From positions 1 through 64,000 of the forward strand of contig CAMVIT010000004.1 of NCBI GenBank assembly GCA_947167635.1: a stretch of DNA of 64,000 bases, written 5' to 3'. The stretch is from F23-D06 sp947167635 (GTDB lineage: Bacteria > Bacteroidota > Bacteroidia > Bacteroidales > WCHB1-69). This document shows positions 15,819 to 24,690 of this stretch, piece by piece (position 1 is the stretch's first letter; each line of letters begins with the position of its first letter). The translations under genes and the position numbers were made by a program. A model generated the notes under the pieces. That model worked only from the letters and a program-made list of their open reading frames with translations. It was not told where the DNA came from and did not search any database.

Positions 15819-18464
15819 ATGAAAGTCACAAACCACGTTGTATCAAGCAAATCAAAATCAAAAAACAGGGCCACGACCTTGACGCGCCACGCCAAGATCC
15901 AACAGAAGGCCGCCGCCCCGAAGCAGAAGAAAAGCAAGCCCAAGTCGGCACCCAAGCAGAAGACCAAGAGGAACGGCGACGGCTTTTGGAAAACCATCAC
16001 CGGACAGCGCGCCGTACAGGTATATGGCGTCATCTTGATGGCCTTCGCCCTTTTGCTGGCCATCTCCATCGTCTCTTTCTATTTTCATGCCCATAACAAC
16101 ATCACATACGTGCTGGGCGACCACCATGCCGTGGAACCCCAGAATGTCGCCTTGGGAGTCGGCGCCTGGCTGGCATACTTCTTCGTGGACCAGATGTTCG
16201 GTGTCTTCGCCATAGGTTTCCCCTTCCTCTTCTTCTTGTATGGACTGGCCATGACCTTCGGCCTCCGTCCGATGCCCCTTTTGAAGACGACGCTCAACGT
16301 GCTGCTGACCATGGCATGGCTCTCCTTGCTGTTCGGCATGTTTTTCCGCGACGGCAACCACTCCTTTGTCTCCGGTGCCTTTGGCAACTACGCCGCCGAT
16401 GGTTTGATGCGTCTCGGCACTTTTGTGGCGGCTCTCATCATTGTCGCCCTCTTTGCCATCATCCTGGTGCTGTTCTACAAGCCGCTCGTGATGGCTTTGA
16501 AAGAGCTTTCCATTGCCTCTTTTGACCAACTCCAACAGTCGCTTGTCGAGCTTAAACAGCGTGACCCGGATGCGGAGGTGGCCGATGAGCGCCGCAAGCG
16601 CCGTGAGCGGAAAAAGGGCAAAAAGGAGGAGGCAAGCTCCGAGCGGGAGGATCTTGACGACCTTTACATTTCCGACCATGGCTGCCTCAGCAAGGAGTAT
16701 GGCGCCCAGACCCACACATGGGAAATCGAGCGTTCTGATGAGCCCAAGGCTGACGCGGACGAGCAACGTGTGGCTATGGATGTCCCCGATGAAGTGCCCT
16801 TTGAGCTGGTTACCCCGAACAGCTCCGTGGAAACCGCCCTCGTCAATCTCAAAGAGGAAGCCCTTCCCGCTGAGGTTCCGGAAGAGGAGCACCCTGCACT
16901 GACACCGGAAGAGGTGCGCAATCTGCCGCCCTTCGACCCCCGCGCGGAGCTCCCCACATACGAGTTTCCTCCCATCGACCTGCTTAACGACTATCCTGCC
17001 AAGGAGGCCAACGAGGAGCTGATGCGCCGCGAACTGCTTGACAACAAGTTGCGCATCGAGTCCACCCTCAAGAGCTTCAACATTCCCATACAGCGCATCA
17101 GTGCCACCGTGGGGCCCACGGTCACATTGTATGAGATCGTGCCCGCCGAAGGTGTACGCATCAGCAAGATCAAAAACCTGGAAGACGACATCGCCCTGAG
17201 CCTCGCTGCACTCGGCATCCGCATCATCGCCCCCATTCCCGGACGCGGCACCATCGGCATCGAGGTGCCTAACAAGAATGCCAATATCGTCTCCATGAAG
17301 GAGATCATCAATTCCGACAAGTTCCAGAACAACAACTACGCTCTTCCCATCGGGTTGGGACGCACCATCAGCAACGAGCCTTTTGTGGTGGATCTGGCCA
17401 AGATGCCCCACCTGTTGGTTGCCGGCGCCACCGGACAAGGCAAGTCGGTGGGCCTCAACGCCATCATCACCTCGTTGCTCTACACCAAGCATCCCTGCGA
17501 GATGAAATTCGTGCTCATTGACCCCAAAAAGGTGGAGTTTACCCTCTATTCGGTCATCGAGAACTACTATTTGGCTTCATTGCCCGATAATGAAGAGCCC
17601 ATCATCACCGATACTAAGAAGGTGGTGCGCACGCTCAATTCGCTTTGTAAGGAGATGGACGACCGCTACGATCTGCTCAAGCTCGCCAAGATGCGCAACA
17701 TCAAAGAGTACAACGCCAAGTTCTGTGCCCGCGAGTTGTCGCCCGCCATGGGGCACCGTTACCTGCCCTATATCGTGTTGGTGATCGACGAGTTCGGCGA
17801 CCTCATTATGACCGCCGGTCGTGAGGTGGAGCAGCCGCTCGCCCGCTTGGCACAGCTGGCCCGCGCCATCGGCATCCACTTGGTCATCGCCACGCAACGA
17901 CCGTCCGTCAATATCATCACGGGCAGCATCAAGGCCAATTTCCCGGCACGTATCGCCTTCCGCGTGCAGTCCAGTATCGACTCGCGCACCATCCTCGACA
18001 CCACGGGCGCCAACCAGCTGATCGGCAAGGGCGACATGCTCATCTCCACCGGCAGCGACATCGTGCGCCTGCAATGCGCTTTTGTCGATACCCCCGAAGT
18101 GGAGAAAATCTCCACCTATATCGAGCAGAAGTCGCTGGTCTCTCCGCTGTTGGAACCATACCAGCTGCCTGATGTGCCCGAGCCCGGCAGCGAACCCAAG
18201 GACGATTTCGACAACGAGCCCTCTTCCGGCGAGATCGACCCCCTCTTTGTGGATGCCGCTGTGCTCACGGTGCAAACCCAGCAGGGCTCGACCTCGAATA
18301 TCCAGCGTCGCATGAAACTCGGCTACAACCGTTCCGGCCGCATCATGGACCAGCTTGAGGAGTTCGGTATCGTGGGGCCCGCAAGGGGCAGCAAACCGCG
18401 CGAGGTGCTCGTCAAGACCGAAAGCCAGCTCCGGCAGATGCTCGCCGACAAGGGGATGCTGTAG
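15819..18464 (+). CDS. ftsK: DNA translocase FtsK/SpoIIIE
   Basis: An 881-residue membrane-anchored motor that clears and pairs chromosome termini at the division septum. A basic N-terminus is followed by about four transmembrane helices (first VYGVILMAFALLLAISIVSF), an acidic linker (about 250-390), then the FtsK alpha/beta motor. The Walker A motif is GATGQGKS (residues 536-543), the Walker B segment is YIVLVIDEFGDLIM, and ATQRPS follows. A C-terminal gamma winged-helix domain (DPLFVDAA to the end) would read polar chromosome sites. The ATG at 15819 is chosen because the upstream TTG lies inside the promoter. Confidence 0.95.
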   Translation: MKVTNHVVSSKSKSKNRATTLTRHAKIQQKAAAPKQKKSKPKSAPKQKTKRNGDGFWKTITGQRAVQVYGVILMAFALLLAISIVSFYFHAHNNITYVLGDHHAVEPQNVALGVGAWLAYFFVDQMFGVFAIGFPFLFFLYGLAMTFGLRPMPLLKTTLNVLLTMAWLSLLFGMFFRDGNHSFVSGAFGNYAADGLMRLGTFVAALIIVALFAIILVLFYKPLVMALKELSIASFDQLQQSLVELKQRDPDAEVADERRKRRERKKGKKEEASSEREDLDDLYISDHGCLSKEYGAQTHTWEIERSDEPKADADEQRVAMDVPDEVPFELVTPNSSVETALVNLKEEALPAEVPEEEHPALTPEEVRNLPPFDPRAELPTYEFPPIDLLNDYPAKEANEELMRRELLDNKLRIESTLKSFNIPIQRISATVGPTVTLYEIVPAEGVRISKIKNLEDDIALSLAALGIRIIAPIPGRGTIGIEVPNKNANIVSMKEIINSDKFQNNNYALPIGLGRTISNEPFVVDLAKMPHLLVAGATGQGKSVGLNAIITSLLYTKHPCEMKFVLIDPKKVEFTLYSVIENYYLASLPDNEEPIITDTKKVVRTLNSLCKEMDDRYDLLKLAKMRNIKEYNAKFCARELSPAMGHRYLPYIVLVIDEFGDLIMTAGREVEQPLARLAQLARAIGIHLVIATQRPSVNIITGSIKANFPARIAFRVQSSIDSRTILDTTGANQLIGKGDMLISTGSDIVRLQCAFVDTPEVEKISTYIEQKSLVSPLLEPYQLPDVPEPGSEPKDDFDNEPSSGEIDPLFVDAAVLTVQTQQGSTSNIQRRMKLGYNRSGRIMDQLEEFGIVGPARGSKPREVLVKTESQLRQMLADKGML

Positions 18465-18532
18465 CGCCCGTTAAACTTTCATCCCGCCAAAGAATCTACT
18501 CTGCTGTTTTTCTGATTTGAATTTTTATAGCA

Positions 18533-19180
18533 ATGCGGTACAAAACCATCTTATCCCTCTGTCTGTTCCTGTTTTGCGGTGCTTGCATGGCCCAGAACAC
18601 CGACGCCGGCGGCACCGATTTGGTGCGCTCCGTGTCTGCCAAATATCAGGCCTACACCTCCATGAAGTTCCATTATACCTTGAAGGCCACGAAAGAGAGC
18701 AAGACCTTGAGCAGCTCACAGGGCGACTTTGCCCTGCGTGGCGACAAATACCATGCTGTCTATGCCGGCCAGGAGTTCTTTTGCGACGGCGTCTCCGTCT
18801 GGAACTACCAGAAAGCCACCAACGAGGTTTCCATTTATGAGTATGACGCAGAGGATGACGATAATCTGTTGAACCCGAAACTCCTCCTGAAAAACTGGGA
18901 GAAAAACTTCCGTGCCAAATATATTCGCGATGAGTTTATCAACAATGTCTCCGTGGCCTTGGTCGATCTCACTCCGAAAGTGACGCAGTCCTTCTATCGT
19001 ATCCGTTTGTATATCAACAAATCAAACAAGCAGATATTGCGGGTCGCAATGTATGAGAAAGACAACACGGTTTACACATACTACATCGAGCAGTTCACGC
19101 CGAACGTCACCTTGCCGGATGCCTTGTTTACTTTTGACAAGAGCAAATATCCGGGTGTCGAGGTGAACGATATGCGCTAA
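18533..19180 (+). CDS. lolA: LolA-like outer-membrane lipoprotein carrier protein
   Basis: A 215-residue periplasmic protein with a signal peptide (MRYKTILSLCLFLFCGACMA, cleaved before QNTDAG). The LolA/YcfR-like fold is indicated by YTSMKFHYTL, SQGDFALRGDKYHA and the C-terminal LPDALFTFDKSKYPGVEV pattern. LolA ferries lipoproteins from the inner to the outer membrane. It lies 68 nt after ftsK on the same strand; an ftsK-lolA pair is common in Bacteroidota. A strong shared terminator follows. Confidence 0.85.
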   Translation: MRYKTILSLCLFLFCGACMAQNTDAGGTDLVRSVSAKYQAYTSMKFHYTLKATKESKTLSSSQGDFALRGDKYHAVYAGQEFFCDGVSVWNYQKATNEVSIYEYDAEDDDNLLNPKLLLKNWEKNFRAKYIRDEFINNVSVALVDLTPKVTQSFYRIRLYINKSNKQILRVAMYEKDNTVYTYYIEQFTPNVTLPDALFTFDKSKYPGVEVNDMR

Positions 19181-19182
19181 AA

Positions 19183-19215
19183 AAGAAGAGACGCACAAAC
19201 CGTGCGTCTCTTCTT
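19183..19215. terminator. Bidirectional terminator between lolA and mmdB
   Basis: AAGAAGAGACGCAC (19183-19196) pairs perfectly with GTGCGTCTCTTCTT (19202-19215) around a 5-nt loop, 3 nt after the lolA stop and 22 nt beyond the mmdB stop. It suits both converging transcripts. Confidence 0.85.
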
Positions 19216-19237
19216 GGATATGGGGTATATAATTTCT

Positions 19238-20383
19238 TTAGTACAGGAAGCTCAGCAGGATACCGGCGGCGACTGCGCTGCCGATGACGCCTGCCACGTT
19301 CGGGCCCATGGCGTGCATCAACAGATAGTTGGTCTTGTCGTACTTCATGCCTTCCACGTATGAGACGCGGGCGGCGTCGGGCACGGCGGAAACGCCGGCG
19401 TTGCCGATGAGCGGGTTGATCTTGTTGCCCTCTTTGAGGAAGAGGTTCAGGAACTTCACGAAGAGCACACCCGTAGCGGTGGCGACCACAAAGGAGAAAG
19501 CACCTAAAACGAAGATCAGGATGGACTTCGGTGTGAGGAAGTTGGTGGCTTGTGTGGAGGCACCCACGGTGAGGCCGATGAGGATGGTCACGATGTCGAT
19601 CAGCGGACCGGAAGCGGTGTTGGCTAAACGTTTGGTCACGCCGCACTCCTTGAGCAGGTTGCCGAAGAAGAGCATACCCAACAATGGGATACCGGACGGC
19701 ACGAGGAAAGCGGTGAGCAGGATACAGAACAGCGGGAAGAGCACTTTCTCACGATGCGTGACGGCGCGGGGCGGGCGCATACGGATAAGACGCTCCTTCT
19801 CGTTGGTGAAAAGGCGCATGATGGGCGGCTGGATCACCGGCACCAAGGCCATGTAGGAATATGCGGACACGGCGATGGCACCCATCAGGCTGGGCGCCAG
19901 CTTGGACGACAGGAAGATGGCGGTAGGACCGTCGGCGCCGCCGATGATGCCGATAGCACCGGCCTCCATGGGCGTGAAACCGAGCAGCAGGGCGATGGCG
20001 TAGGCAGCGAAGATGCCGAACTGCGCCGCCGCACCCACCAGAATCAGCTTGGGATTCGATATCAGCGCCGAAAAGTCTGTCATGGCTCCGATGCCGAGGA
20101 ATATCAAGGGTGGGTAGAAACCTTTGATGACACCAAAATAGAGGTAGTTGAGCACGGCTCCGTTCTCATAAACGCCAATCTGCAGACCGTCGGTGAAGGG
20201 GATGTTGCCGATGATCATGCCGAATCCGATTGGCACGAGCAACATGGGCTCGAATTCCTTCACGATGCCGAGGGTGATGAAGAACAAGCCGACGCATATC
20301 ATGATGATGTGGCCCCACGTGCAGTTCCCGAAGCCGGAATAGCCGAAGAACTGGATAAGACCTTCTTTAAAAAAATCAAACAT
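19238..20383 (-). CDS. mmdB: Sodium-pumping decarboxylase beta subunit (methylmalonyl-CoA / oxaloacetate type)
   Basis: A 381-residue polytopic membrane protein, full length for OadB/MmdB/GcdB. Family signatures include MIIGNIPFTDGLQIG, FLGIGAMTDFSALI, GIIGGADGPTAIFLSSKLAP and, near the C-terminus, NPLIGNAGVSAVPDAARVS. It decarboxylates carboxybiotin on the carrier subunit and exports Na+. Last gene of the four-gene operon, 48 nt after mmdC. Confidence 0.93.
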   Translation of the reverse strand: MFDFFKEGLIQFFGYSGFGNCTWGHIIMICVGLFFITLGIVKEFEPMLLVPIGFGMIIGNIPFTDGLQIGVYENGAVLNYLYFGVIKGFYPPLIFLGIGAMTDFSALISNPKLILVGAAAQFGIFAAYAIALLLGFTPMEAGAIGIIGGADGPTAIFLSSKLAPSLMGAIAVSAYSYMALVPVIQPPIMRLFTNEKERLIRMRPPRAVTHREKVLFPLFCILLTAFLVPSGIPLLGMLFFGNLLKECGVTKRLANTASGPLIDIVTILIGLTVGASTQATNFLTPKSILIFVLGAFSFVVATATGVLFVKFLNLFLKEGNKINPLIGNAGVSAVPDAARVSYVEGMKYDKTNYLLMHAMGPNVAGVIGSAVAAGILLSFLY

Positions 20384-20431
20384 ATCTCTCTGACTTTAAT
20401 TGTGGTTATGGATATATTTTGTTAGACGGGG

Positions 20432-20893
20432 TTATTCGAACACGACGAGAATGTCGCCCTCCATGACGGAGTCGCTGCGGTGAACCCTGACCTCTTTGAT
20501 GACGCCGTCCTTTTCGGCATCGATGTTGTTCTCCATCTTCATGGCTTCGAGCAGGAAGAGGCGTTGGCCGGCCTTCACTGCGTCACCGGGTTTGCAGAAC
20601 ACATCGAGGATGGTGCCGGGCAGCGGCGATTTCAGGGTGGCACCGGCAGCGGTGGCGGCTGCGGGAGCGTTCTTGACATTGGCCGTGGCTGCCGCAGGAG
20701 CGGCGGGCCTGTTGGCGGAGGTGTTGACATGCACCACCGGCTTTACCCTCGCGGGAGCCTTGAGCTCGGTGTCCAACTCCACCTTGTATGCGGAACCGTT
20801 GACTTCTACATTGACGACATTTTCGTTGATGTCGCCTACTTCTACGGAATATTTGTTGCCGTTGATCGTGAATTTATAGTTTTTCATCTTCAA
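20432..20893 (-). CDS. mmdC: Biotin carboxyl carrier subunit of the decarboxylase
   Basis: A 153-residue protein. An N-terminal beta-rich region (1-45) precedes an Ala/Pro/Val-rich flexible linker (about 46-85) and a biotinyl domain (86-153). Biotin attaches to Lys119 in EAMKMEN. It carries CO2 from the carboxyltransferase MmdA to the membrane subunit MmdB. It starts 12 nt after the oadG-like stop. Confidence 0.93.
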   Translation of the reverse strand: MKMKNYKFTINGNKYSVEVGDINENVVNVEVNGSAYKVELDTELKAPARVKPVVHVNTSANRPAAPAAATANVKNAPAAATAAGATLKSPLPGTILDVFCKPGDAVKAGQRLFLLEAMKMENNIDAEKDGVIKEVRVHRSDSVMEGDILVVFE

Positions 20894-20905
20894 TATCTTT
20901 TTAAA

Positions 20906-21877
20906 TTATTTTCTTCTTAATGTGGGTGTTTTCTTCATGGTAAGCTCTTTCTGCGCCCATGGAGAGTAGTGCGCGGACGGCATGTCGATGGTGATCACTT
21001 CGCTCTCCTCGTCGTGCATGCTGTTGAAATGCAGATGCAATGCCATGGTGATGGCCGCAATCTGCTCTCCGCTGATCTGCACATCCTCGTCTTTCCCTTC
21101 TGTGCTTGCCAGAGCGGTCTTGGCTCCGGATTCGCTTTCGCTCTTCTTGGCGTTGCGCTGGGCAATCTTCTTGGAACTGTATCCGAAGAGTTTCAGCATG
21201 AGGAAAATCAAGACAAGGGCTGTGAAGACCACGGACATGGAGATGATGGCCAAGCCGATGCCGTAGGGGTCATCGCGTTTGAGACGTTCTTGCTTGGAGA
21301 CGGTCATCTTGACCTCGTTGCTGCAGCCCGGGGTGAACTGTTCCATGAAAACGGCCTTGTCCTCGGTGATGCCGTCTTTTTCATAGCCGAATGAAACAAC
21401 GCTGTCCATCAACTCTTGCTTGGGATAGTACATGATGTCGATAAGGTCCTTGCCGTCGGCAGAGATCAAGGCGATGTAGTTGGTCTTGGACGTGCGCGGG
21501 TCGAAGCTGACGTGGAAAGTGCCGTAGAGCGGCTGCGCGTCAAGATAGAACACCAAGTAGGAACGCTGTGGCATGTTGGTGTGGATGTCCGTTTTCGGGA
21601 TGCGGTACCAATGTTCGGGAATGTTGCCTCCCTTCTTTCTGCCGGCAGCGTAGCCAGTAGTGTCGTCGGTGATGAAGCAACCCGCCATGTTCACGGAGTT
21701 GTAGGCCGTGTTGAAGACCTCAATCCAAGGTACATGGCGTCCGTATTCGTCGTCGAAGTTATCGACGTTCTTGATCAGAATCTCGTTGAAGCGCAGGTCG
21801 CGCACCGACTGGGCGGAGGCGGCTCCGGTGAGGAGCACGGCGGCCAACAAGATGATGTATTTTGAAAATGATTTCAT
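20906..21877 (-). CDS. OadG-like gamma/delta subunit fused to an N-terminal lamin-tail-like domain
   Basis: A 323-residue protein that bundles two things. Residues 1-22 are a signal peptide (ILLAAVLLTGAASAQ). Residues about 25-190 resemble a lamin-tail (LTD) domain (RFNEILIKN, WIEVFNTAYNSVNMAGCFIT). One transmembrane helix follows (GLAIISMSVVFTALVLIFLM, about 218-238) with an OadG-like cytoplasmic tail. OadG normally is under 100 residues and assembles the decarboxylase. The LTD part would sit in the periplasm. Its place between mmdA and mmdC supports the subunit role; what the periplasmic domain binds is unknown. Confidence 0.75.
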   Translation of the reverse strand: MKSFSKYIILLAAVLLTGAASAQSVRDLRFNEILIKNVDNFDDEYGRHVPWIEVFNTAYNSVNMAGCFITDDTTGYAAGRKKGGNIPEHWYRIPKTDIHTNMPQRSYLVFYLDAQPLYGTFHVSFDPRTSKTNYIALISADGKDLIDIMYYPKQELMDSVVSFGYEKDGITEDKAVFMEQFTPGCSNEVKMTVSKQERLKRDDPYGIGLAIISMSVVFTALVLIFLMLKLFGYSSKKIAQRNAKKSESESGAKTALASTEGKDEDVQISGEQIAAITMALHLHFNSMHDEESEVITIDMPSAHYSPWAQKELTMKKTPTLRRK

Positions 21878-21905
21878 ATATATGTTCTGATATTTGGGTT
21901 AATGT

Positions 21906-21933
21906 GCAGAGACGCATGGCAGTGCGCCTCTGC
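21906..21933 (-). other. Intercistronic hairpin between mmdA and the oadG-like gene
   Basis: GCAGAGACGCA (21906-21916) pairs with TGCGCCTCTGC (21923-21933) with one mismatch and a 6-nt loop. There is no long T tract, so full termination is unlikely. It could stabilise the mmdA message and set subunit stoichiometry (inference). Confidence 0.5.
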
Positions 21934-21941
21934 GGATAATA

Positions 21942-23501
21942 TTACAAAGGCAGGTTGTCGTGTTTCTTGGCGGGATTCTCCAGACGTTTGTTCTTGAGAG
22001 ACTCCAAGGCGCGGATGACTCTGAAACGGGTGTTGCGCGGCTCGATGACATCGTCGATGTAGCCATACTGGGCAGCCACGTATGGGTTGGAGAACATCTG
22101 GCGATACTCCTCGACACGCTCGTTGAGGAATTTGGCCTTCTCTTCGGGATCCTCGATTTTCTTCATCTGGGAACCGTAGATGATCTCGGCAGCGCCGCTG
22201 CCGCCCATGACGGCAATCTCGGCTGTGGGCCATGCGTAGTTGATGTCACCGCGCAGATGCTTGGAGCTCATCACGCAGTAAGCGCCGCCGTAGTTCTTGC
22301 GGAGGATGACCGTGACTTTCGGGACGGTGCATTCACCGTAGGCGTAGAGCAGCTTGGCGCCGTGCAGGATGATGCCACCGTACTCTTGGCCGGTGCCGGG
22401 CAGGAAGCCGGGCACGTCCACCAATGTCACAATGGGAATGTTGAAGGCATCGCAGAAACGGACGAAACGGGCACCCTTGCGGGATGCGTTGATGTCGAGC
22501 ACGCCGGCCAGATATTTGGGCTGGTTGGCCACGATACCGACGGACATGCCGTTGAAACGGGCGAAGCCGATGACAATGTTGGGCGCATAGAGCGGTTGGA
22601 TCTCAAGGAACTTGCCATCATCCACAATGCCGTTGATAACATCCTTCACATCGTACGGCATGTTGGGGTTGTCGGGAATGATGGAGTTGAGGCTGTCTTC
22701 CAAACGGTTGATGGGGTCTTCAGTGGCCTCGAAGGGAGGCTCCTCCATGTTGTTGGAGGGCAGGTAGCCGATGAGCTCGCGCAGCATGGCGATACCCTCC
22801 TCCTCGTTATCAACGGCGAAGTGGGCCACACCGGATTTCTTGGAATGAATGGATGCGCCGCCGAGATCCTCGGTGGTGACGTCCTCGTTGGTCACCGTCT
22901 TCACAACCTTCGGACCGGTGACGAACATGTAGCTGGTGTTCTTGGTCATCATGATGAAGTCGGTCAATGCCGGAGAATAGACGGCACCGCCGGCGCAAGG
23001 ACCGAAGATGGCGGAAATCTGGGGAATCACACCGGAGGCGAGAATGTTGCGCTGGAAAATCTCGGCATAGCCGGCCAGACTGTTCACGCCTTCCTGGATG
23101 CGGGCACCACCGGAATCGTTGAACCCGATGACGGGAGCGCCGACCTTCATGGCTTGGTCCATGACCTTGCAAATCTTCAGGGCAAACGTCTCGGAAAGCG
23201 AGCCGCCGAAGACTGTGAAGTCTTGGGAGAAAACATAGACCAAACGGCCGTTCACCGTGCCGTAGCCCGTGACCACACCGTCGGACAGGAATTTCTTCTT
23301 CTCTTGGCCGAAGTTGGTGCATCTGTGTTGTACGAACATGTCGAATTCCTCGAAACTGCCTTCGTCGAGGAACATCAGGATGCGCTCGCGCGCCGTGTAC
23401 TTGCCTTTGGCGTGCTGTTTTTCGATCTGGTCCTGACCTCCGCCCAAACGAGCCTTTTCCCGCAGGGACAATAGCTCGTTGATTTTATCTTGCATTGTCA
23501 T
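21942..23501 (-). CDS. mmdA: Methylmalonyl-CoA decarboxylase alpha subunit (carboxyltransferase)
   Basis: A 519-residue cytoplasmic carboxyltransferase, family of propionyl-CoA carboxylase beta chain. Recognisable motifs: GKYTARERILMFLDEGSFEE near the start, GFNDSGGARIQEGV, the oxyanion segment GPCAGGAVYSPALTDFI, and VDVPGFLPGTGQEYGGII in the second half. It moves the carboxyl group of (S)-methylmalonyl-CoA to biotin on MmdC, giving propionyl-CoA. First gene of the operon mmdA, oadG-like, mmdC, mmdB. The completeness of the Na+ pump genes argues for decarboxylation rather than an ATP-driven propionyl-CoA carboxylase. Confidence 0.9.
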   Translation of the reverse strand: MTMQDKINELLSLREKARLGGGQDQIEKQHAKGKYTARERILMFLDEGSFEEFDMFVQHRCTNFGQEKKKFLSDGVVTGYGTVNGRLVYVFSQDFTVFGGSLSETFALKICKVMDQAMKVGAPVIGFNDSGGARIQEGVNSLAGYAEIFQRNILASGVIPQISAIFGPCAGGAVYSPALTDFIMMTKNTSYMFVTGPKVVKTVTNEDVTTEDLGGASIHSKKSGVAHFAVDNEEEGIAMLRELIGYLPSNNMEEPPFEATEDPINRLEDSLNSIIPDNPNMPYDVKDVINGIVDDGKFLEIQPLYAPNIVIGFARFNGMSVGIVANQPKYLAGVLDINASRKGARFVRFCDAFNIPIVTLVDVPGFLPGTGQEYGGIILHGAKLLYAYGECTVPKVTVILRKNYGGAYCVMSSKHLRGDINYAWPTAEIAVMGGSGAAEIIYGSQMKKIEDPEEKAKFLNERVEEYRQMFSNPYVAAQYGYIDDVIEPRNTRFRVIRALESLKNKRLENPAKKHDNLPL

Positions 23502-23568
23502 AAGTTGTTGTAATTTAGTTATTTATATTGTAATGAATTATATATATTTCTTCTATTCTAACAAGGGG

Positions 23569-23576
23569 CGAAAGTA
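23569..23576 (-). promoter_or_regulatory. -7 promoter box of the mmd operon
   Basis: Minus-strand TACTTTCG, one base from TAnnTTTG, about 68 nt before the mmdA start. The intergenic 23502-23640 holds nothing else recognisable. Confidence 0.45.
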
Positions 23577-23644
23577 CAAAAAAAAACAACAGGTTTCCAT
23601 GCCTTTTGCAATGGTTTTTATCTGATGTTCATATTCGGGAATAA

Positions 23645-23677
23645 GAAAAAAGGAGCCTGTGTTGCACGGGCTCCTTT
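23645..23677 (-). terminator. Terminator of the cobalamin-riboswitch operon
   Basis: On the minus strand, AAAGGAGCC pairs with GGCTCCTTT (23649-23657 with 23669-23677) and a short inner extension, and the run continues into T residues (TTTTTTTCTT). It lies 20 nt after the last gene. Confidence 0.85.
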
Positions 23678-23697
23678 CCAAAATGTTGTGACGGGGA

Positions 23698-24687
23698 TTA
23701 TTTCTTCACAATCTTCCTTGTCTGGCCGTCGGCCTTGATGAGGTACATGCCGGCGGGCATGCTGCCGAGGTCGAGGGTGACGCTGATGTCGCCTCCGGCG
23801 TGGATGCACTGCACGGTTTTTCCGTAGATGTCATGTACGGTGATCTCGTGGAGGCCGTTGATTTCGTTGTAAAGGGTGATGACATCCGCGGTGGGGTTCG
23901 GCCAAGCCTTGAGGCGGGCATCCGCCGTGTGGCTCTCGATGGCGGAAGGTCGCCAGCCGTTCATGACAGCCACGCCGCTGAGGTCAAAGCCGCTGCTGGC
24001 CCAAGGGGTGGGGTAGGGGTCGTTGACGATGTGCCCGTACTGGTCGCGGGTGGCGTACTGCGGGTCGATGCTGCCCACGACATCGATGAGGCGGACATGG
24101 GTGACATGGTTGATGTCAAGGCCCTGGATGCCACTCAGCTGCGCCAAGTCGAACGGGGTGCCCCAGCCCACGCGGTACTTGCCGGCGAGATTGTCCACTT
24201 CGCGCGGGTTCACGGAACCGCCGTTGCCGATCTGAACTTCCGTTTGGGTGAGGGAGGTGGCCGGAAAACGGAAATAGTTCACGCCGTCGGAGCTGACCTC
24301 CACGAAAGCCATCTCCAGGAAATAGTCGTTCAGGGAATTTTCGAACACGGCAAAATCATAGCCGTCGCCGTCCTGGATGGGAATGTCGAAGGTGAGCACG
24401 GCCATGCCGCCGTCGCCTAAGCTGACCACACCGTCGGTGGTGGACTGCGAAGAGGGTCCGATGCCGTCGGAATCGGCACCGTAGCTGACGTAGGTCGTGG
24501 CGTCGGCGATGTCCGTGTAGCCTCGGGTGATGGTGCATCCCGTGGCCCAGCCGAGGATGGCGTTGTCCTCGAACCAGATGGCCTGGCAGTCTGCACTTCC
24601 CACAGGACCGTCGAAGAGGGTGTCGGTTTGTGCCGTGCCCGCAAATGCGCACAACAGCAGCAGAAGGGAGAGGAGTATGTTTTTCAT
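23698..24687 (-). CDS. T9SS-exported surface protein of the cobalamin operon
   Basis: A 329-residue secreted protein. The signal peptide is residues 1-19 (LLSLLLLLCAFAGTAQ). The central domain (about 25-240) has the motifs ATGCTITRGY, LGDGGMAVLTFDIPIQDGDG, YDFAVFENSL and FVEVSSDGVNYFRF, the pattern of a cell-surface beta-sandwich family I cannot name with certainty. The C-terminus (about 255-329) is a type A T9SS sorting domain (LKAWPNPTADVITLYNE, then GKTVQ, DLGSMPAGMYLIKADG, KIVKK). Third gene under the riboswitch, 3 nt after its neighbour, so a role in corrinoid capture is suggested by context only. Confidence 0.75.
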   Translation of the reverse strand: MKNILLSLLLLLCAFAGTAQTDTLFDGPVGSADCQAIWFEDNAILGWATGCTITRGYTDIADATTYVSYGADSDGIGPSSQSTTDGVVSLGDGGMAVLTFDIPIQDGDGYDFAVFENSLNDYFLEMAFVEVSSDGVNYFRFPATSLTQTEVQIGNGGSVNPREVDNLAGKYRVGWGTPFDLAQLSGIQGLDINHVTHVRLIDVVGSIDPQYATRDQYGHIVNDPYPTPWASSGFDLSGVAVMNGWRPSAIESHTADARLKAWPNPTADVITLYNEINGLHEITVHDIYGKTVQCIHAGGDISVTLDLGSMPAGMYLIKADGQTRKIVKK

Positions 24688-24690
24688 AGA

